From positions 826,001 through 890,000 of the forward strand of contig NZ_CP155792.1 in NCBI RefSeq assembly GCF_039729015.1: DNA of 64,000 nt. Direction: 5' to 3'. Within the stretch, counting starts at the first letter, position 1, and every line of letters begins with the position of its first letter. The position numbers and the translations under genes were made by a program. This document shows positions 50,432 to 58,783 of the stretch, in pieces. Source of the DNA: Blastococcus sp. HT6-30 (GTDB lineage Bacteria > Actinomycetota > Actinomycetes > Mycobacteriales > Geodermatophilaceae). The notes under the pieces were generated by a model. That model was given only the letters and a program-made list of their open reading frames with translations. It was not told where the DNA came from and searched no databases.

Positions 50432-50564
50432 CTTCGACAGCGAGCGTCGTCCAGTCCGGCATGGCCCGGTCGGTGGCGGCCATGACCCGCAGCTGCCCGC
50501 GCAGCCCAGCGGTGGCCCGCTCGAGGTCGTTGTACGGCAACGCCGCGGCCGCCCGATACGTCAT
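50432..50564 (-). pseudogene. Small hypothetical protein truncated by the IS3 element
   Basis: From the ATG at 50564 the frame reads MTYRAAAALPYNDLERATAG, then LRGQLRVMAATDRAMPDWTT, ending near the IS at 50432; readthrough into the IS adds a few residues to 50409. A complete relative lies at 56600-56803 in this window. Comparison places the break at the IS end, so the last 20 or so residues were lost. The function of the family is not known. Confidence 0.6.
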
Positions 50565-50616
50565 GCCCTCCAGGGTGACCAGGCTCGGGCGGGCCGGAAC
50601 CCGTACACGCCGGCCG

Positions 50617-51339
50617 TCACCCCATTGGGGCGGGCTCACCCACCGCCGCAAGACTCGCAAACACGATGACGTTGTCGACGTAGCCCCTAGCGTCCTCGTC
50701 GAACACTCCGCCGCACGTGATCAGGCGCAGACCGGCGTCACCGATGTCCCCGTACACCTCTTCGGTCGGGAACTCCTCCTTGGGATGAACCTCGACACGA
50801 TCGACAAGGAACGTCACCACCGCGCCGTCAGCACGGTCGATCAACACCGTGTCCCCCGGGACCAGCTCACGCAGCCCATAGAAGGCGCCCGGTTCACCCG
50901 CCCAGTCAACGTGGCCGGCCAGCACCGCCGGACCCAGCTCACCAGGTGTGGGGCTGCCCGTGTACCAGCCCACCGGGTAGGCGCCTGGCGGAACCTCCAT
51001 GGACCCATCCGGTTCAAGGCCTAGCCCCATGACCTGAGAGGTCACTCCCAGTGCCGGAATCTGGACCCGAACCGGAGCACTGGCCGACAGGTGCCGCGAA
51101 TCGGCCGGTAGCGCCGGTTCCACAGGTGCCGGTGCAACCGCAACCTGGGAGAGATCGAGTCGGGCGGAATGGCCGGCGTCCGGAGGCAGGACGACCAGCG
51201 TTGCGACGCCGAGGGCGGCGAAAGCAGCAGAGGCCGCCGCCCAGATGCGGGTGGCGCGGGGCCAGGGCCGGGATGCACTAGTGCCCGTCACAGCATCCGC
51301 CCCGCCCGAGGTGGGCGGCGGCGGATGCTGCGCGGGCAC
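50617..51339 (-). CDS. Class F sortase
   Basis: A 240-residue membrane-anchored transpeptidase with an N-terminal span at about 31-52 and a beta-barrel sortase domain carrying His143 (LAGHVDW), Cys209 (RLITCGG) and a likely Arg218. Class F features include VRVQIPALGV at the domain start and VDNVIVFA after the catalytic Cys. Sortases cut a C-terminal motif of exported proteins and attach them to the cell wall. GTG at 51339 is the start. The gene lies 20 bases after an Excalibur protein gene that is its probable substrate; the same pair recurs at 63.2 kb. Confidence 0.88.
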   Translation of the reverse strand: MPAQHPPPPTSGGADAVTGTSASRPWPRATRIWAAASAAFAALGVATLVVLPPDAGHSARLDLSQVAVAPAPVEPALPADSRHLSASAPVRVQIPALGVTSQVMGLGLEPDGSMEVPPGAYPVGWYTGSPTPGELGPAVLAGHVDWAGEPGAFYGLRELVPGDTVLIDRADGAVVTFLVDRVEVHPKEEFPTEEVYGDIGDAGLRLITCGGVFDEDARGYVDNVIVFASLAAVGEPAPMG

Positions 51340-51359
51340 TAGTGCGACCGTCCTACGGT

Positions 51360-51833
51360 TCAGGCGTCCGTGCGGGCGCTACGACGAGCAGCGAAGGCCG
51401 CGCCACCGGCGGCAGCCAGGGCCGTTCCACCGAGAACGTACGAGATCCCAGCGCCATCCTGGAGGGCGCTACCGTCACCGGCGGCGACCCCGCCCGTGGG
51501 CGTCTGGGTGACCTGGCCGCCGGTCATCCCGCCGCCGTCCGTCGTGTCGTCATCGTCGTCGCCGCCCCCGTTGTCACCGTCGGCAGGCTGAGGCGACTGG
51601 GTGGGCTCGGTCGGCAGGGAGTCACCGGCCGGCAGGTCCTCGCAGGCGATGCCGTCATCGTCGGCGTCCAGGCCCTCCGGGTCGCTCGGGTCCGCATCGA
51701 AGAAGGCCTGCGCCTCCTCCTGCGTGGCGTAGTTTTCGCAGTTGTGTTCATCGGCAAGGGCCGTGCCCGAGAAGCCGAAGGACAGGCCGGCGGTGATGAA
51801 GATGCCAGCGGCAGCAGTCGTACTACGACGCAT
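51360..51833 (-). CDS. Excalibur-domain exported protein with sortase-like C-terminal signal
   Basis: A 157-residue protein: signal peptide (residues 1 to about 27, cleavage after GTALA), then an Excalibur domain (CENYATQEEAQAFFDADPSD, with DADDDGIACE binding calcium), an acidic low-complexity linker, and a C-terminus with PTGGVAAGDGS, a hydrophobic span (YVLGGTALAAAGGAAFAA) and RRSARTDA. That last layout (motif, span, basic tail) is how sortase substrates end. ATG at 51833. It is likely attached to the wall by the downstream class F sortase. The linker holds five Asp in a row. Confidence 0.83.
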   Translation of the reverse strand: MRRSTTAAAGIFITAGLSFGFSGTALADEHNCENYATQEEAQAFFDADPSDPEGLDADDDGIACEDLPAGDSLPTEPTQSPQPADGDNGGGDDDDDTTDGGGMTGGQVTQTPTGGVAAGDGSALQDGAGISYVLGGTALAAAGGAAFAARRSARTDA

Positions 51834-51983
51834 GATTCTCTCCCGATTGTGGTTGGTTGAGACGCCCGTCACCCTCGCACAGCCTTCAGCGACCTGCAGA
51901 GCAGTCATCAACTACGCGCACCCCGTGGAACCGTTCTCGACCACAACCTGCCCCGAAGCCAGACGCTGGCCGGGCGCCACCGA

Positions 51984-52025
51984 CACGAAGCGCCCCACCT
52001 CCTGCAGGAGGTGGGGCGCTTCGTG
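51984..52025. terminator. Long perfect hairpin terminator
   Basis: A 42-base perfect palindrome with 21-bp arms (51984-52004 and 52005-52025), 11 bases after the stop of the leftward DUF1524 gene. A strong terminator for that gene. Confidence 0.8.
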
Positions 52026-52036
52026 CGTTCGGGCGG

Positions 52037-53428
52037 CTAGTTCTCGCAGCCGATCCCGTCGCCGTCTCGGTCGAGGTGCGTGCCGTACCCGGGATCGCCG
52101 ACCCTCACCGGTGCGGCCCCCGCATCCCTTGCCGCGGTGCAGTTCTTGAAGTACGTCCCCGACGGAGCCGGCGGCGGAGGCGGAGGCGGCGCGGGTGCCG
52201 GTGCGGGTCTCGGCGCGGGTGCTGGTGCCGGCACGGGCACCACGGGCGCAGGCCGCGGAGCAGGCGCCGGAGCGGGCCGCGGCGCAGGCACAACCGCCGG
52301 CGGAGGAGGCGGCGGCGCCGTCTCCCGCTCCGGCACGTTCACCACGATACCGGCCGGCAGCGGCTCGTTCGGGCAGGCGGACAGCACTGTGGCGATCGCG
52401 TTCTTCTCCGCCTGCGTCATCCACAGCGGGTAGGTGGCCTTCACCGCCACCTGACGGGCCACGTAGGCGCACCGGTAACCCTTGTTCGGCGGCAGCCACG
52501 TCGCCGCGTCGCCGTCACCCTTCTGCATGTTGAGCGGCCCGTCGACGGCCAGCAGGTTCAGCGGGTCGTTGGCGAACTGCCTACGCTGCGCCTCGCTCAT
52601 CTGCTGGGCGCCCTTCTGCCAGGCGTCCGACAGCGCCACCACGTGGTCGATCTGCACATCCGAGCTGGTGTCCTGCCCGCGCTGGAAGGGGATGGTGCGA
52701 GCCGAGTACGGGTCGGCGAGCGAGCCGGTGAGCACCACGCAGTTGCGGGTGCCCGGCTTGAACGTCTCGCCGGTCAGGTCCCGCTTAAGCATGTCGTTGC
52801 GGGTGTCGCAGCCGTTGCGGTCGGTGTCCAGCCAGCCGGAGCCGAACAGGTCCCGGTCGTAGCCGGTGCGCGGGGCCCGACCCTTCACCTCGATGGCGGC
52901 GAGGGCGGCCAGGGCGGTGGTGGGCGCGGCCCCGCCGACGGCGACGTCTGCGGCCCCATCCGACAGCTGGCCGGGTTCTCCCGCGCCCTCCGGAACCGGG
53001 GACTCTTCGGCCGCCGCCAGGGACTCCTCGGCCGCCCGGATCGCAGCTTCTTCGGCTTTCTCCGCTTCCCGCTCCCGGGCCTCCGCACGCCGCGCCTCAG
53101 CCTCCGCCTCTTCGGCCTCGGCCTCCGCTTCGGCCTGAGACTCCGACGACGCCGTGCTCGTGTCGGTGGGCGCGGCGGTGGCCGTGCCGACGACCAAGAG
53201 CAGCACGGCGACGCCTGCGACCCCGCCAGCAACCTTCCGGCTGGCGATACCCGGCAGCCGGCCACGGACTGCGGCGACCAGAGCCACCAGCAGACCGACC
53301 AAGCCGAGCATGACCAGCCCACCGGACAAGCCGCTCGAAGCGAGCCCGACTATCACAAGGAGCAAGGCGAACCCTGCGGCGACCCAACCCACACCGCGCC
53401 AGGCACGCGCGAACCTATCCCCGGCCAT
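52037..53428 (-). CDS. Membrane-anchored HNH nuclease (DUF1524) with Excalibur domain
   Basis: A 463-residue protein. Three hydrophobic spans lie in residues 10-90, then an Ala/Glu-rich coiled coil (about 95-145). The DUF1524/HNH nuclease domain (GYDRDLFGSGWLDTDRNGCD; QIDHVVALSDAW near 260; NDPLNLLAVDGPLNMQKGD) is followed by a Pro/Ala-rich linker and a C-terminal Excalibur domain (YFKNCTAARDAGAAPVRVGD; LDRDGDGIGCEN). The D-H, N and N-x-x-K residues of the HNH centre are present. It is probably a surface nuclease involved in DNA uptake, competition or nutrient gain. ATG at 53428 is chosen over upstream frames that lack coding character. Confidence 0.82.
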   Translation of the reverse strand: MAGDRFARAWRGVGWVAAGFALLLVIVGLASSGLSGGLVMLGLVGLLVALVAAVRGRLPGIASRKVAGGVAGVAVLLLVVGTATAAPTDTSTASSESQAEAEAEAEEAEAEARRAEAREREAEKAEEAAIRAAEESLAAAEESPVPEGAGEPGQLSDGAADVAVGGAAPTTALAALAAIEVKGRAPRTGYDRDLFGSGWLDTDRNGCDTRNDMLKRDLTGETFKPGTRNCVVLTGSLADPYSARTIPFQRGQDTSSDVQIDHVVALSDAWQKGAQQMSEAQRRQFANDPLNLLAVDGPLNMQKGDGDAATWLPPNKGYRCAYVARQVAVKATYPLWMTQAEKNAIATVLSACPNEPLPAGIVVNVPERETAPPPPPPAVVPAPRPAPAPAPRPAPVVPVPAPAPAPRPAPAPAPPPPPPPAPSGTYFKNCTAARDAGAAPVRVGDPGYGTHLDRDGDGIGCEN

Positions 53429-53773
53429 CCGGCCCCCGTCCCATAAGTGGAACTGGAAAGTAGCGGTTACGGGTCCCCACCGACAGGGGTTCGCCGAAAC
53501 CGCCAGCGGCAGTGCCGTCATACCCCCGTCCCAGACTGGTAGCGCCTTCTTCGCGCGAGGCCCGCACCGGTCGGGGATGGTCATCAGGGCAGGACGTCGT
53601 CACCGCCGCGCCCTTGAACCGGCCGGACTCGGACGCTGGGCAGTCCCGTGCGCGGTCTGACCTGCGGGCATGGCTGTGGTCGCGGTGTGGTCGCACCGTC
53701 CGGCATGGTCCGCCCCCGCTTCCGCGGAGTCGAGTAACTGAAATCCTGGCCACTTGACCCCGGAGGAGGGTTC

Positions 53774-54079
53774 GTGGGCAGGCGTGGTTATCCACCGGAG
53801 TTCCGGCGGAAGGTGCTCGACCTGGTCGAGGCCGGCAGACCGGTCGCCGATGTGGCGCGGGATCTCGGCATCAGTGCCGAGTCGATCTACACCTGGCGCC
53901 GGCAGGACCGGATCGACAAGGGGCTGCAGCCGGGGCTGAGCAGTGCCGAAAAGTCGGAGCTGACCGCGGCGAAGCGCCGCATCGCCGAGCTCGAGGCGGA
54001 GTTGGCCATCCATCGCCGGGCCAGCGAACTGCTGGGGAAGGTGGTGTCCCCAAAAGGCGGTACGAGGCCATCGCGGTGA
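53774..54079 (+). CDS. IS3-family transposase OrfA
   Basis: A 101-residue protein with HTH_Tnp_1 (YPPEFRRKVLDLVEAGRPVA; DLGISAESIYTWRRQD) and a C-terminal helical dimerisation stretch (LTAAKRRIAELEAELAIHRR). GTG at 53774 has GGAGGAGG before it. It overlaps orfB by 4 bases (ATGA), where programmed frameshifting would join the two. Confidence 0.88.
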   Translation: MGRRGYPPEFRRKVLDLVEAGRPVADVARDLGISAESIYTWRRQDRIDKGLQPGLSSAEKSELTAAKRRIAELEAELAIHRRASELLGKVVSPKGGTRPSR

Positions 54080-54921
54080 TGGCCGGCGAGGGCCTGCCGG
54101 TGCAGCTGGCATGTCGGGTGCTGAGCGTCTCCGAGTCGGGCTACTACGCCGCCTTGAGCCGTCCACCGTCGGCCCGGGCGATCCGGCATGCGTGGTTGAC
54201 CGACCAGATCCGGGAGGTCCACGGGGCCTCCAACGGCACCTACGGGGCGCGGCGGGTGCACGCCGAGCTGACTCTTGGTCGCGGCCTGACGGTCGGCCAC
54301 GGGGCGGTCGAGCTGCTGATGACTCGAGCCGGAATCCGTGGCGTGACCGGGCGGCCGCGCTGGCGCCGACCTCGGCCGGAACTGGTCTCCAAAGACCTCG
54401 TCGACCGGGACTTCACCCGGTCCGGGCCGAACCAGCTGTGGGTCACCGACATCACCGAGCACCCCACGAGGGAGGGCAAGGTCTACTGCGCGGTGGTGCT
54501 CGATGCCTACTCTCGGCGGGTGGTCGGCTGGTCCATCGACGCCTCGCCGACCGCGGCCCTGGTCACCAACGCGCTCGGGATGGCGATCGACTCGCGCACC
54601 CCGCCGCCGGGTGCGGTGATCCACTCCGACCGCGGCGTTCAATTCGGTTCCTGGGCGTTCACCGACCGCGCCAAGGCCTCTGGGCTGGTGCCCTCGATGG
54701 GTAGCATTGCCGATTGCTTCGACAACGCGATGATCGAGTCATTCTGGTCGCGGATGCAGGTGGAGCTGCTCGATCGCAAGCGGTGGAACACCCGCATCGA
54801 GTTGGCCAACGCGATGTTCGAGTACCTCGAGATCTGGCACAACCGACGTCGTCGGCACAGCGCCCTTGGCTGGCTGTCACCGATAGAGTTCGAGACCCAG
54901 AACAAGATTGTGGTGGCCTAA
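54076..54921 (+). CDS. IS3-family transposase OrfB (DDE)
   Basis: A 281-residue transposase with the HTH_21 region (GTYGARRVHAELTLGRGLTV) and the rve core: Asp in LWVTDITEHPT, Asp in VIHSDRGVQFGS, Glu in AMIESFWSRMQ. The C-terminal RRRRHSALGWLSPIEFE is typical. It has only modest similarity to the other IS3 OrfB in this window and belongs to a different subgroup. Intact, and likely active together with OrfA. Confidence 0.9.
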   Translation: MMAGEGLPVQLACRVLSVSESGYYAALSRPPSARAIRHAWLTDQIREVHGASNGTYGARRVHAELTLGRGLTVGHGAVELLMTRAGIRGVTGRPRWRRPRPELVSKDLVDRDFTRSGPNQLWVTDITEHPTREGKVYCAVVLDAYSRRVVGWSIDASPTAALVTNALGMAIDSRTPPPGAVIHSDRGVQFGSWAFTDRAKASGLVPSMGSIADCFDNAMIESFWSRMQVELLDRKRWNTRIELANAMFEYLEIWHNRRRRHSALGWLSPIEFETQNKIVVA

Positions 54922-54944
54922 GGGTTCCAGTTGCTCGACTCCGC

Positions 54945-55214
54945 CAGACGCGGGGCATCCCAGAGCCTCCATCAGACCCGGGGCGGGACAGTCCTCTGGA
55001 GCTGCTCAAAGGGGTTAGCGATGAGCGGCGCCGCCGCGAGGGTCGTCGGCTTCTGTCGTGGGGGCCGCTCATCGGCCGAGCTCGAGGCCCTGGACGGCTT
55101 CCGCCGTTCCCATCACTACGCAGGCGGCTCGGTGAACGCCGAGACAACCAACGACAGGGGCATCTCATGACTGACAGAACGGTGCTTGCCCGCCTCACCG
55201 TGAGGAGCGGTGAG
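54945..55214. other. Spacer after the IS without a convincing gene
   Basis: About 270 bases. Short frames exist (for example 54931-55170 rightward), but none has a recognisable motif or a strong ribosome site. I see no repeats or structure worth naming. Confidence 0.4.
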
Positions 55215-55442
55215 TCAGTCGCGCTCCAGGAATACCACTTCCCGCCGCAGCTCGAGCAGCTCCCTGCGGATTGCGCTCGTGCCCCAATGCACCGAGACAG
55301 CGATGAGAGCCATCTGCACCAGAACCACCATGACGATGAGCAGCAGCCAGACGGCGGCACCAAGTTCTTCCACACCCACATCCTCGACCGCCGTCCCTGC
55401 GGCGTCTTCCTCCTGATGAGTGGCCGGGAAGGGGCATCTCAT
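55215..55442 (-). CDS. Small single-span membrane protein
   Basis: A 75-residue protein from the ATG at 55442. It has an acidic N-terminus, one strong hydrophobic span (AAVWLLLIVMVVLVQMALIA), then a charged helix (RRELLELRREVVFLERD). This is typical of small membrane-anchored accessory proteins. There is no known family, and expression is not supported by a clear operon. Confidence 0.5.
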   Translation of the reverse strand: MRCPFPATHQEEDAAGTAVEDVGVEELGAAVWLLLIVMVVLVQMALIAVSVHWGTSAIRRELLELRREVVFLERD

Positions 55443-55678
55443 GGCTGACCGGACAGTCACGTCATGCCACGGCGGTACACACACATAGAAGCTTCGGCGC
55501 TCATGGCTGCCGTCGGCGCCGACCCGGCACGGCCCTTCACTAGGTCGCCGCACGCGCCGGTTTCCCTAGTTCGGGTGTGTCCCGGCCTCGAACGCTCAGT
55601 TCTGCTCGCGAATGCGAGAAGATCCCGAACCGACTTGGTTCCTGCCTGGGACCTGCGGTTTCCGGGGAGAGGGGCACG

Positions 55679-56341
55679 TTGCGTCGCTTTGCTGACACCT
55701 TCCAGAAGCGCTGGCTGATGCTGGGCGCTGCCGCTCTCCTCGTCGTCTTGCTGGCCGGCCTGGCCGGCTGGGGTGGGAGCACGCTGGCGAACAACGCCGC
55801 CGCGAGCAGGGCGCAGTCCACGGCCGCGGCCACCACGAGCCCGCTGAGCGCGACGTCGCCGAGTGCGCCCCCCGCGGCACCGTCCCTGGAGGCGTCGCCC
55901 GAGCCGGCCGCTACCTCACCGGTGGTCGAGGAGAGCCCGGCTGCGACTCCGGCGCCGTGGACGCCCAGTCCGGCCCCCGCTCGTGCTCCGGCGCCCGCCC
56001 CGGCGCCCACACCGGCACCTGCCCTCGCCCCCGCGCCGGGGCCAGTTGCGGCCCCGCCCTCGGCCCCCGTGCAGGCGCCCGCCCCCGTGCAGGCGCCCGT
56101 CCCCGTGCAGGCACCTGTGCCCGAGCCTCCGCCGGTCAACTGCTCGCCATACCTGTCCGCCAAGGACGACAACCGGAACCGATACCAGGCTCAGCTGGCC
56201 AACAACAACATCGAATACAACATGGCGCTCAACAGCGGAGACCTCGATAAGGCCGCCGCTCTCTACAGCAAGGGCCAGTCGATCCAACAAGCGTGGTCCC
56301 AAGCCGACCAGCGGCTTGCCGCCCAGTACCCCGGCTGCTAA
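55679..56341 (+). CDS. Membrane-anchored protein with Pro/Ala-rich linker
   Basis: About 220 residues. One span near the N-terminus (WLMLGAAALLVVLLAGLAG), a long Ala/Pro/Ser-rich linker with APAPAP and PVQAP repeats (about 45-155), and a small C-terminal domain that starts and ends with a Cys (VNCSPYLSAKDDNRNRYQAQ; QRLAAQYPGC). The disulphide-flanked helical domain would sit outside the membrane. TTG at 55679 has an excellent GGGGAGAGGGG site; the alternative start is a GTG at 55577. Unknown function; surface-exposed by inference. Confidence 0.6.
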   Translation: MRRFADTFQKRWLMLGAAALLVVLLAGLAGWGGSTLANNAAASRAQSTAAATTSPLSATSPSAPPAAPSLEASPEPAATSPVVEESPAATPAPWTPSPAPARAPAPAPAPTPAPALAPAPGPVAAPPSAPVQAPAPVQAPVPVQAPVPEPPPVNCSPYLSAKDDNRNRYQAQLANNNIEYNMALNSGDLDKAAALYSKGQSIQQAWSQADQRLAAQYPGC

Positions 56342-56420
56342 TCGGGGAAGCTTCCGGCGGCCCACCGTCTGTGGGCAACTCGGCGCACGCCGACCGGCCG
56401 TCCTTGGCAGGATCGTCGGC

Positions 56421-56735
56421 GTGAAGGGGTCCCACCGGCGGCTACGTCACCGCTCCGGAGCAGCCAGACTCGGTGGGGCGGCTCTGCTTTCAGTGGCCCC
56501 TTCGCTTGAAGCGTGGCGCGATCGAGAGGTGGGGCGCGGGCTGAGTCGAGTCGAACGGGTGGCCCTCCGTGCTGCTGTTAGCGGCCGGAGAGACGTTGAT
56601 CAGCTGGCCTCAACTGTGGCGGACCACTCGAACCAAGTCCGCCCGTGTAGACCCGGGGATGGCGTGGGGCCTGCGACGTTGAGCGTCGTCCAGTCCGGCG
56701 TCGCGTCATCGCACACGGCCATGAGCCGCAGCTGA
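56421..56735 (+). CDS. Possible small hypothetical protein
   Basis: From the GTG at 56421 a 104-residue frame begins VKGSHRRLRHRSGAARLGGA and contains a fairly regular helical stretch (GRGLSRVERVALRAAVSGRR). It overlaps the opposite-strand conserved small gene at 56600-56803, so at most its first half could be real. Weak evidence. Confidence 0.2.
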   Translation: MKGSHRRLRHRSGAARLGGAALLSVAPSLEAWRDREVGRGLSRVERVALRAAVSGRRDVDQLASTVADHSNQVRPCRPGDGVGPATLSVVQSGVASSHTAMSRS

Positions 56736-56803
56736 CCGCGCAGGCCGGCGGTTGCCCGCTCCCGGTCGTCGTACGGCAGCGCCGCTGCTGCTTTGTAGAT
56801 CAT
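56600..56803 (-). CDS. Conserved small hypothetical protein (paralogue of the gene cut at 50432)
   Basis: A 67-residue protein from the ATG at 56803. It begins MIYKAAAALPYDDRERATAG and continues LRGQLRLMAVCDDATPDWTT. Over 40 residues it matches the truncated copy at 50564, with many changes at third positions and a few amino-acid changes. Purifying selection on two copies argues for a real protein. It is small, acidic-amphipathic and soluble, of unknown function. Confidence 0.65.
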   Translation of the reverse strand: MIYKAAAALPYDDRERATAGLRGQLRLMAVCDDATPDWTTLNVAGPTPSPGLHGRTWFEWSATVEAS

Positions 56804-56980
56804 CGACTGAGGCTGCCCGCCCGCAACCACATGGATGCCAGCCGCTGTGGACTCGTCACCCGGAAGAGCGAGCCGTTCCCCATGACGGCTAAATGGGCAG
56901 CCCTCGGGCGCGTTCACACCGCACCGCATTACCCCTGTGACGTAATGGAGCGGTGACGACGGACACCTGCGCCGACCCGT

Positions 56981-57403
56981 ATGCCGTGGGCGATACCGCC
57001 CGAGGCGCTGCCACAGTGGCGGAGGCTGGCCGAGGTTTTGCACGTCGAAGGGCCGGCGCCGTGCGAGGAAGGCGACCCGGACGCGTGGTGGCCCGACCGG
57101 GCGGCCGACCCGCTGGCCGTCCGCATCTGCGGCGGCTGCCCCGCCAAGGTCGAATGTCTCGACTACGCGCTCGCCGCGGACGAGCGCGACGGGCTGTGGG
57201 GCGGGCTCACCCGAGCAGAGCGGGTGGAGGTTGCCCGTCAACGAGGGCAGGCGCCACTGTCGCCGCCGGCGGTGGCCCGGCACGGGGAGAACAGCACCTA
57301 TGCGGCCGGCTGCGACTGCCGGCCGTGTACGCAGGCTCATACGCGCTACGTCGCCGACTGGCGGACCCGACGGAGGTACGCCGAGACCACGAGGTCAGCG
57401 TGA
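56981..57403 (+). CDS. WhiB-like iron-sulfur transcription factor
   Basis: A 140-residue protein with the four WhiB cysteines Cys28, Cys50, Cys53 and Cys59 (ICGGCPAKVECLDYAL), the GLWGG turn at 71-75 and a basic C-terminal part. The 4Fe-4S cluster senses redox or binds the primary sigma factor. The C-terminal extension (about 90-140) is unusual and includes a second Cys pair (CDCRPCTQAHTRY), perhaps a zinc-binding or DNA-contacting element. ATG at 56981. There is no clear operon; it lies in a mobile-element-rich region, so it may be a horizontally spread regulator. Confidence 0.83.
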   Translation: MPWAIPPEALPQWRRLAEVLHVEGPAPCEEGDPDAWWPDRAADPLAVRICGGCPAKVECLDYALAADERDGLWGGLTRAERVEVARQRGQAPLSPPAVARHGENSTYAAGCDCRPCTQAHTRYVADWRTRRRYAETTRSA

Positions 57404-57417
57404 TGGCCGTCCAAGGA

Positions 57418-58077
57418 TCAGCCGGTGACCTGCCAAGTCGCAGTGGGTCCGTCGAAGCTCGGCGCCCAGTCGATGAGCAGCGGTCCCTCCGGGGCGTCGA
57501 ACGCAACCTCTCCCCGCACCTGGCGGCCGGCAGTGAGGTCCATCGACAGGGAAGTGCGCAGAGGTGCGTTGTCAGCGGGGTAGACGATGCCCGCCTCGTC
57601 CTGCGCCCTGAAGTCATACGAGGACACAAGCAAGGCCCCAGGCTCCCGGCGCTCGCTAACCTGAACCGTCACATCAGCGACTAGCCACGACCCGTTCACG
57701 GGTGTTGCCGAGCTGTACTCAGCTTCCGGGGCGGTGATCCGCCGAATTCCGTTGAGGGTGACCGTGCCGGCTGTGATGCCGCCGTCGAACGGCACGGGCT
57801 CTCCGATCGTCGCGAACTCGGGCGCCGTGTACTCCGGCTCCGTGGGCGTGGGGTCGGCGTTAGCTTCGACCTCCTGATCGAGAGCCTCGTCGCCACCTTC
57901 CATCTCCCCGGCGCAGTACTCGACCCACTCCGCCTGCGTGAGATCCATGTCGGGGTTGTCGCAGTCTGCCGCCGACACGTCAGGGCGGATGTCCTCGTTA
58001 CTGAGCGGCTGCGGCCGACTGCCGCACCCGGCGAGAAGCGCGCACACTGCGACAGTGGCTAGGACACTTCGGATCAT
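57418..58077 (-). CDS. DUF4352-like exported lipoprotein
   Basis: A 219-residue lipoprotein: signal with lipobox LLAGCGS, a short acidic region with a Cys pair, then an immunoglobulin-like beta-sandwich (PVNGSWLVADVTVQVSERRE; VYPADNAPLRTSLSMDLTAG; GEVAFDAPEGPLLIDW) typical of DUF4352/telomeric-repeat-binding-factor-like lipoproteins in actinobacteria. ATG at 58077 has GGGGGAG before it. It sits on the outer face of the membrane, with unknown ligand. Confidence 0.75.
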   Translation of the reverse strand: MIRSVLATVAVCALLAGCGSRPQPLSNEDIRPDVSAADCDNPDMDLTQAEWVEYCAGEMEGGDEALDQEVEANADPTPTEPEYTAPEFATIGEPVPFDGGITAGTVTLNGIRRITAPEAEYSSATPVNGSWLVADVTVQVSERREPGALLVSSYDFRAQDEAGIVYPADNAPLRTSLSMDLTAGRQVRGEVAFDAPEGPLLIDWAPSFDGPTATWQVTG

Positions 58078-58178
58078 GATCTCCCCCTGACAGCATCGAT
58101 GCTGGTATCTGGACGCTAGCGGACCGGAACGCACCCTGACTTGTCTCGCCGCATCACAGCTCGGAGAACCCACTGAGT

Positions 58179-58203
58179 CCCCGCCGACTACGGATCGGCG
58201 GGG
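58179..58203. terminator. Hairpin terminator
   Basis: A 9-bp perfect stem (58179-58187 with 58195-58203), 18 bases after the stop of the leftward gene that ends at 58222. Confidence 0.7.
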
Positions 58204-58221
58204 GCTCGGTGCGTTGGGCGG

Positions 58222-58536
58222 TCAGGCGTTGGGGTCGCCCTCCACCAGGTCGGCCGCCGCGGTGAGAGCCGCAGCGAGCTTGCGGGCGTCCACAGCCGTG
58301 AACGGCTCGTCGTCGAGAAGGATCTGAGGCTCCTCCCCTCCGCTGGTGAACCAGTCGTACCGCTTGATGCGGATCTCGTAGCTCGGGCCGGCCTCGAGCT
58401 TGACGATGTCGGGGGCGCCGGAGTGAACCAAGACCTGGTCATCCGGGTGCCCGTCGGTGAAGTGCTCGTCGGACACACACCAGCTGGGGCAGTCGCGTGA
58501 CGGGGTCGTGATGGCGGGAACCGGAGTGGCAGTCAT
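58222..58536 (-). CDS. DUF6907-like small protein
   Basis: A 104-residue protein starting at the ATG at 58536. It opens with a CPSWC motif followed by H (SDEHFTDGHPDDQVLVHSG) and continues as a beta-rich small domain (YEIRIKRYDW; EEPQILLDDEPFTAVDARKL). This pattern is frequent in actinobacterial mobile regions, where such genes are found near element regulators. Its function is unknown. A terminator follows at 58179. Confidence 0.65.
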   Translation of the reverse strand: MTATPVPAITTPSRDCPSWCVSDEHFTDGHPDDQVLVHSGAPDIVKLEAGPSYEIRIKRYDWFTSGGEEPQILLDDEPFTAVDARKLAAALTAAADLVEGDPNA

Positions 58537-58619
58537 GGCGGCGGGGCTCCTTCTGTCACGTGCCGCTGGTGTGTAGCGGCGGGGTGGACACGTCCTCGTG
58601 GACAGGGAAACCATGACCC

Positions 58620-58669
58620 TTGCCGTCCCGGTCGTCTTCCTGGTGCTGCCCGTCTCAAACCGGCCCATA
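58620..58669. repeat. Repeat copy upstream of the pentapeptide gene
   Basis: About 40 bases around CGTCTTCCTGGTGCTGCC and AAACCGGC resemble, in the same orientation, the stretch at 59699-59737 downstream of the pentapeptide-repeat gene. A weaker third copy lies near 60880-60915. The meaning is unknown; the repeats bracket one gene. Confidence 0.45.
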
Positions 58670-58783
58670 CGACAGGCCCGCAGCTAGCCACCGGCGTCTC
58701 TCGCCGGCCTAGTAGACGGCTCGCCTCAACGCCCGCTCCGGTATGGCTGGCCTCTGTCGTGGCGACGTGGTCCACTGCCCGCC

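Larger units (their letters stand above)
53724..54944 (+). mobile_element. IS3-family insertion sequence (intact, two ORFs)
   Basis: Inverted ends beginning GCGGAGTCGAG and continuing with AACTG then GGCCAC pair between 53724-53753 and about 54913-54944. It encodes OrfA and OrfB in the usual overlapping order. Both look complete, so this copy may be active. The exact outermost base is uncertain. Confidence 0.78.
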
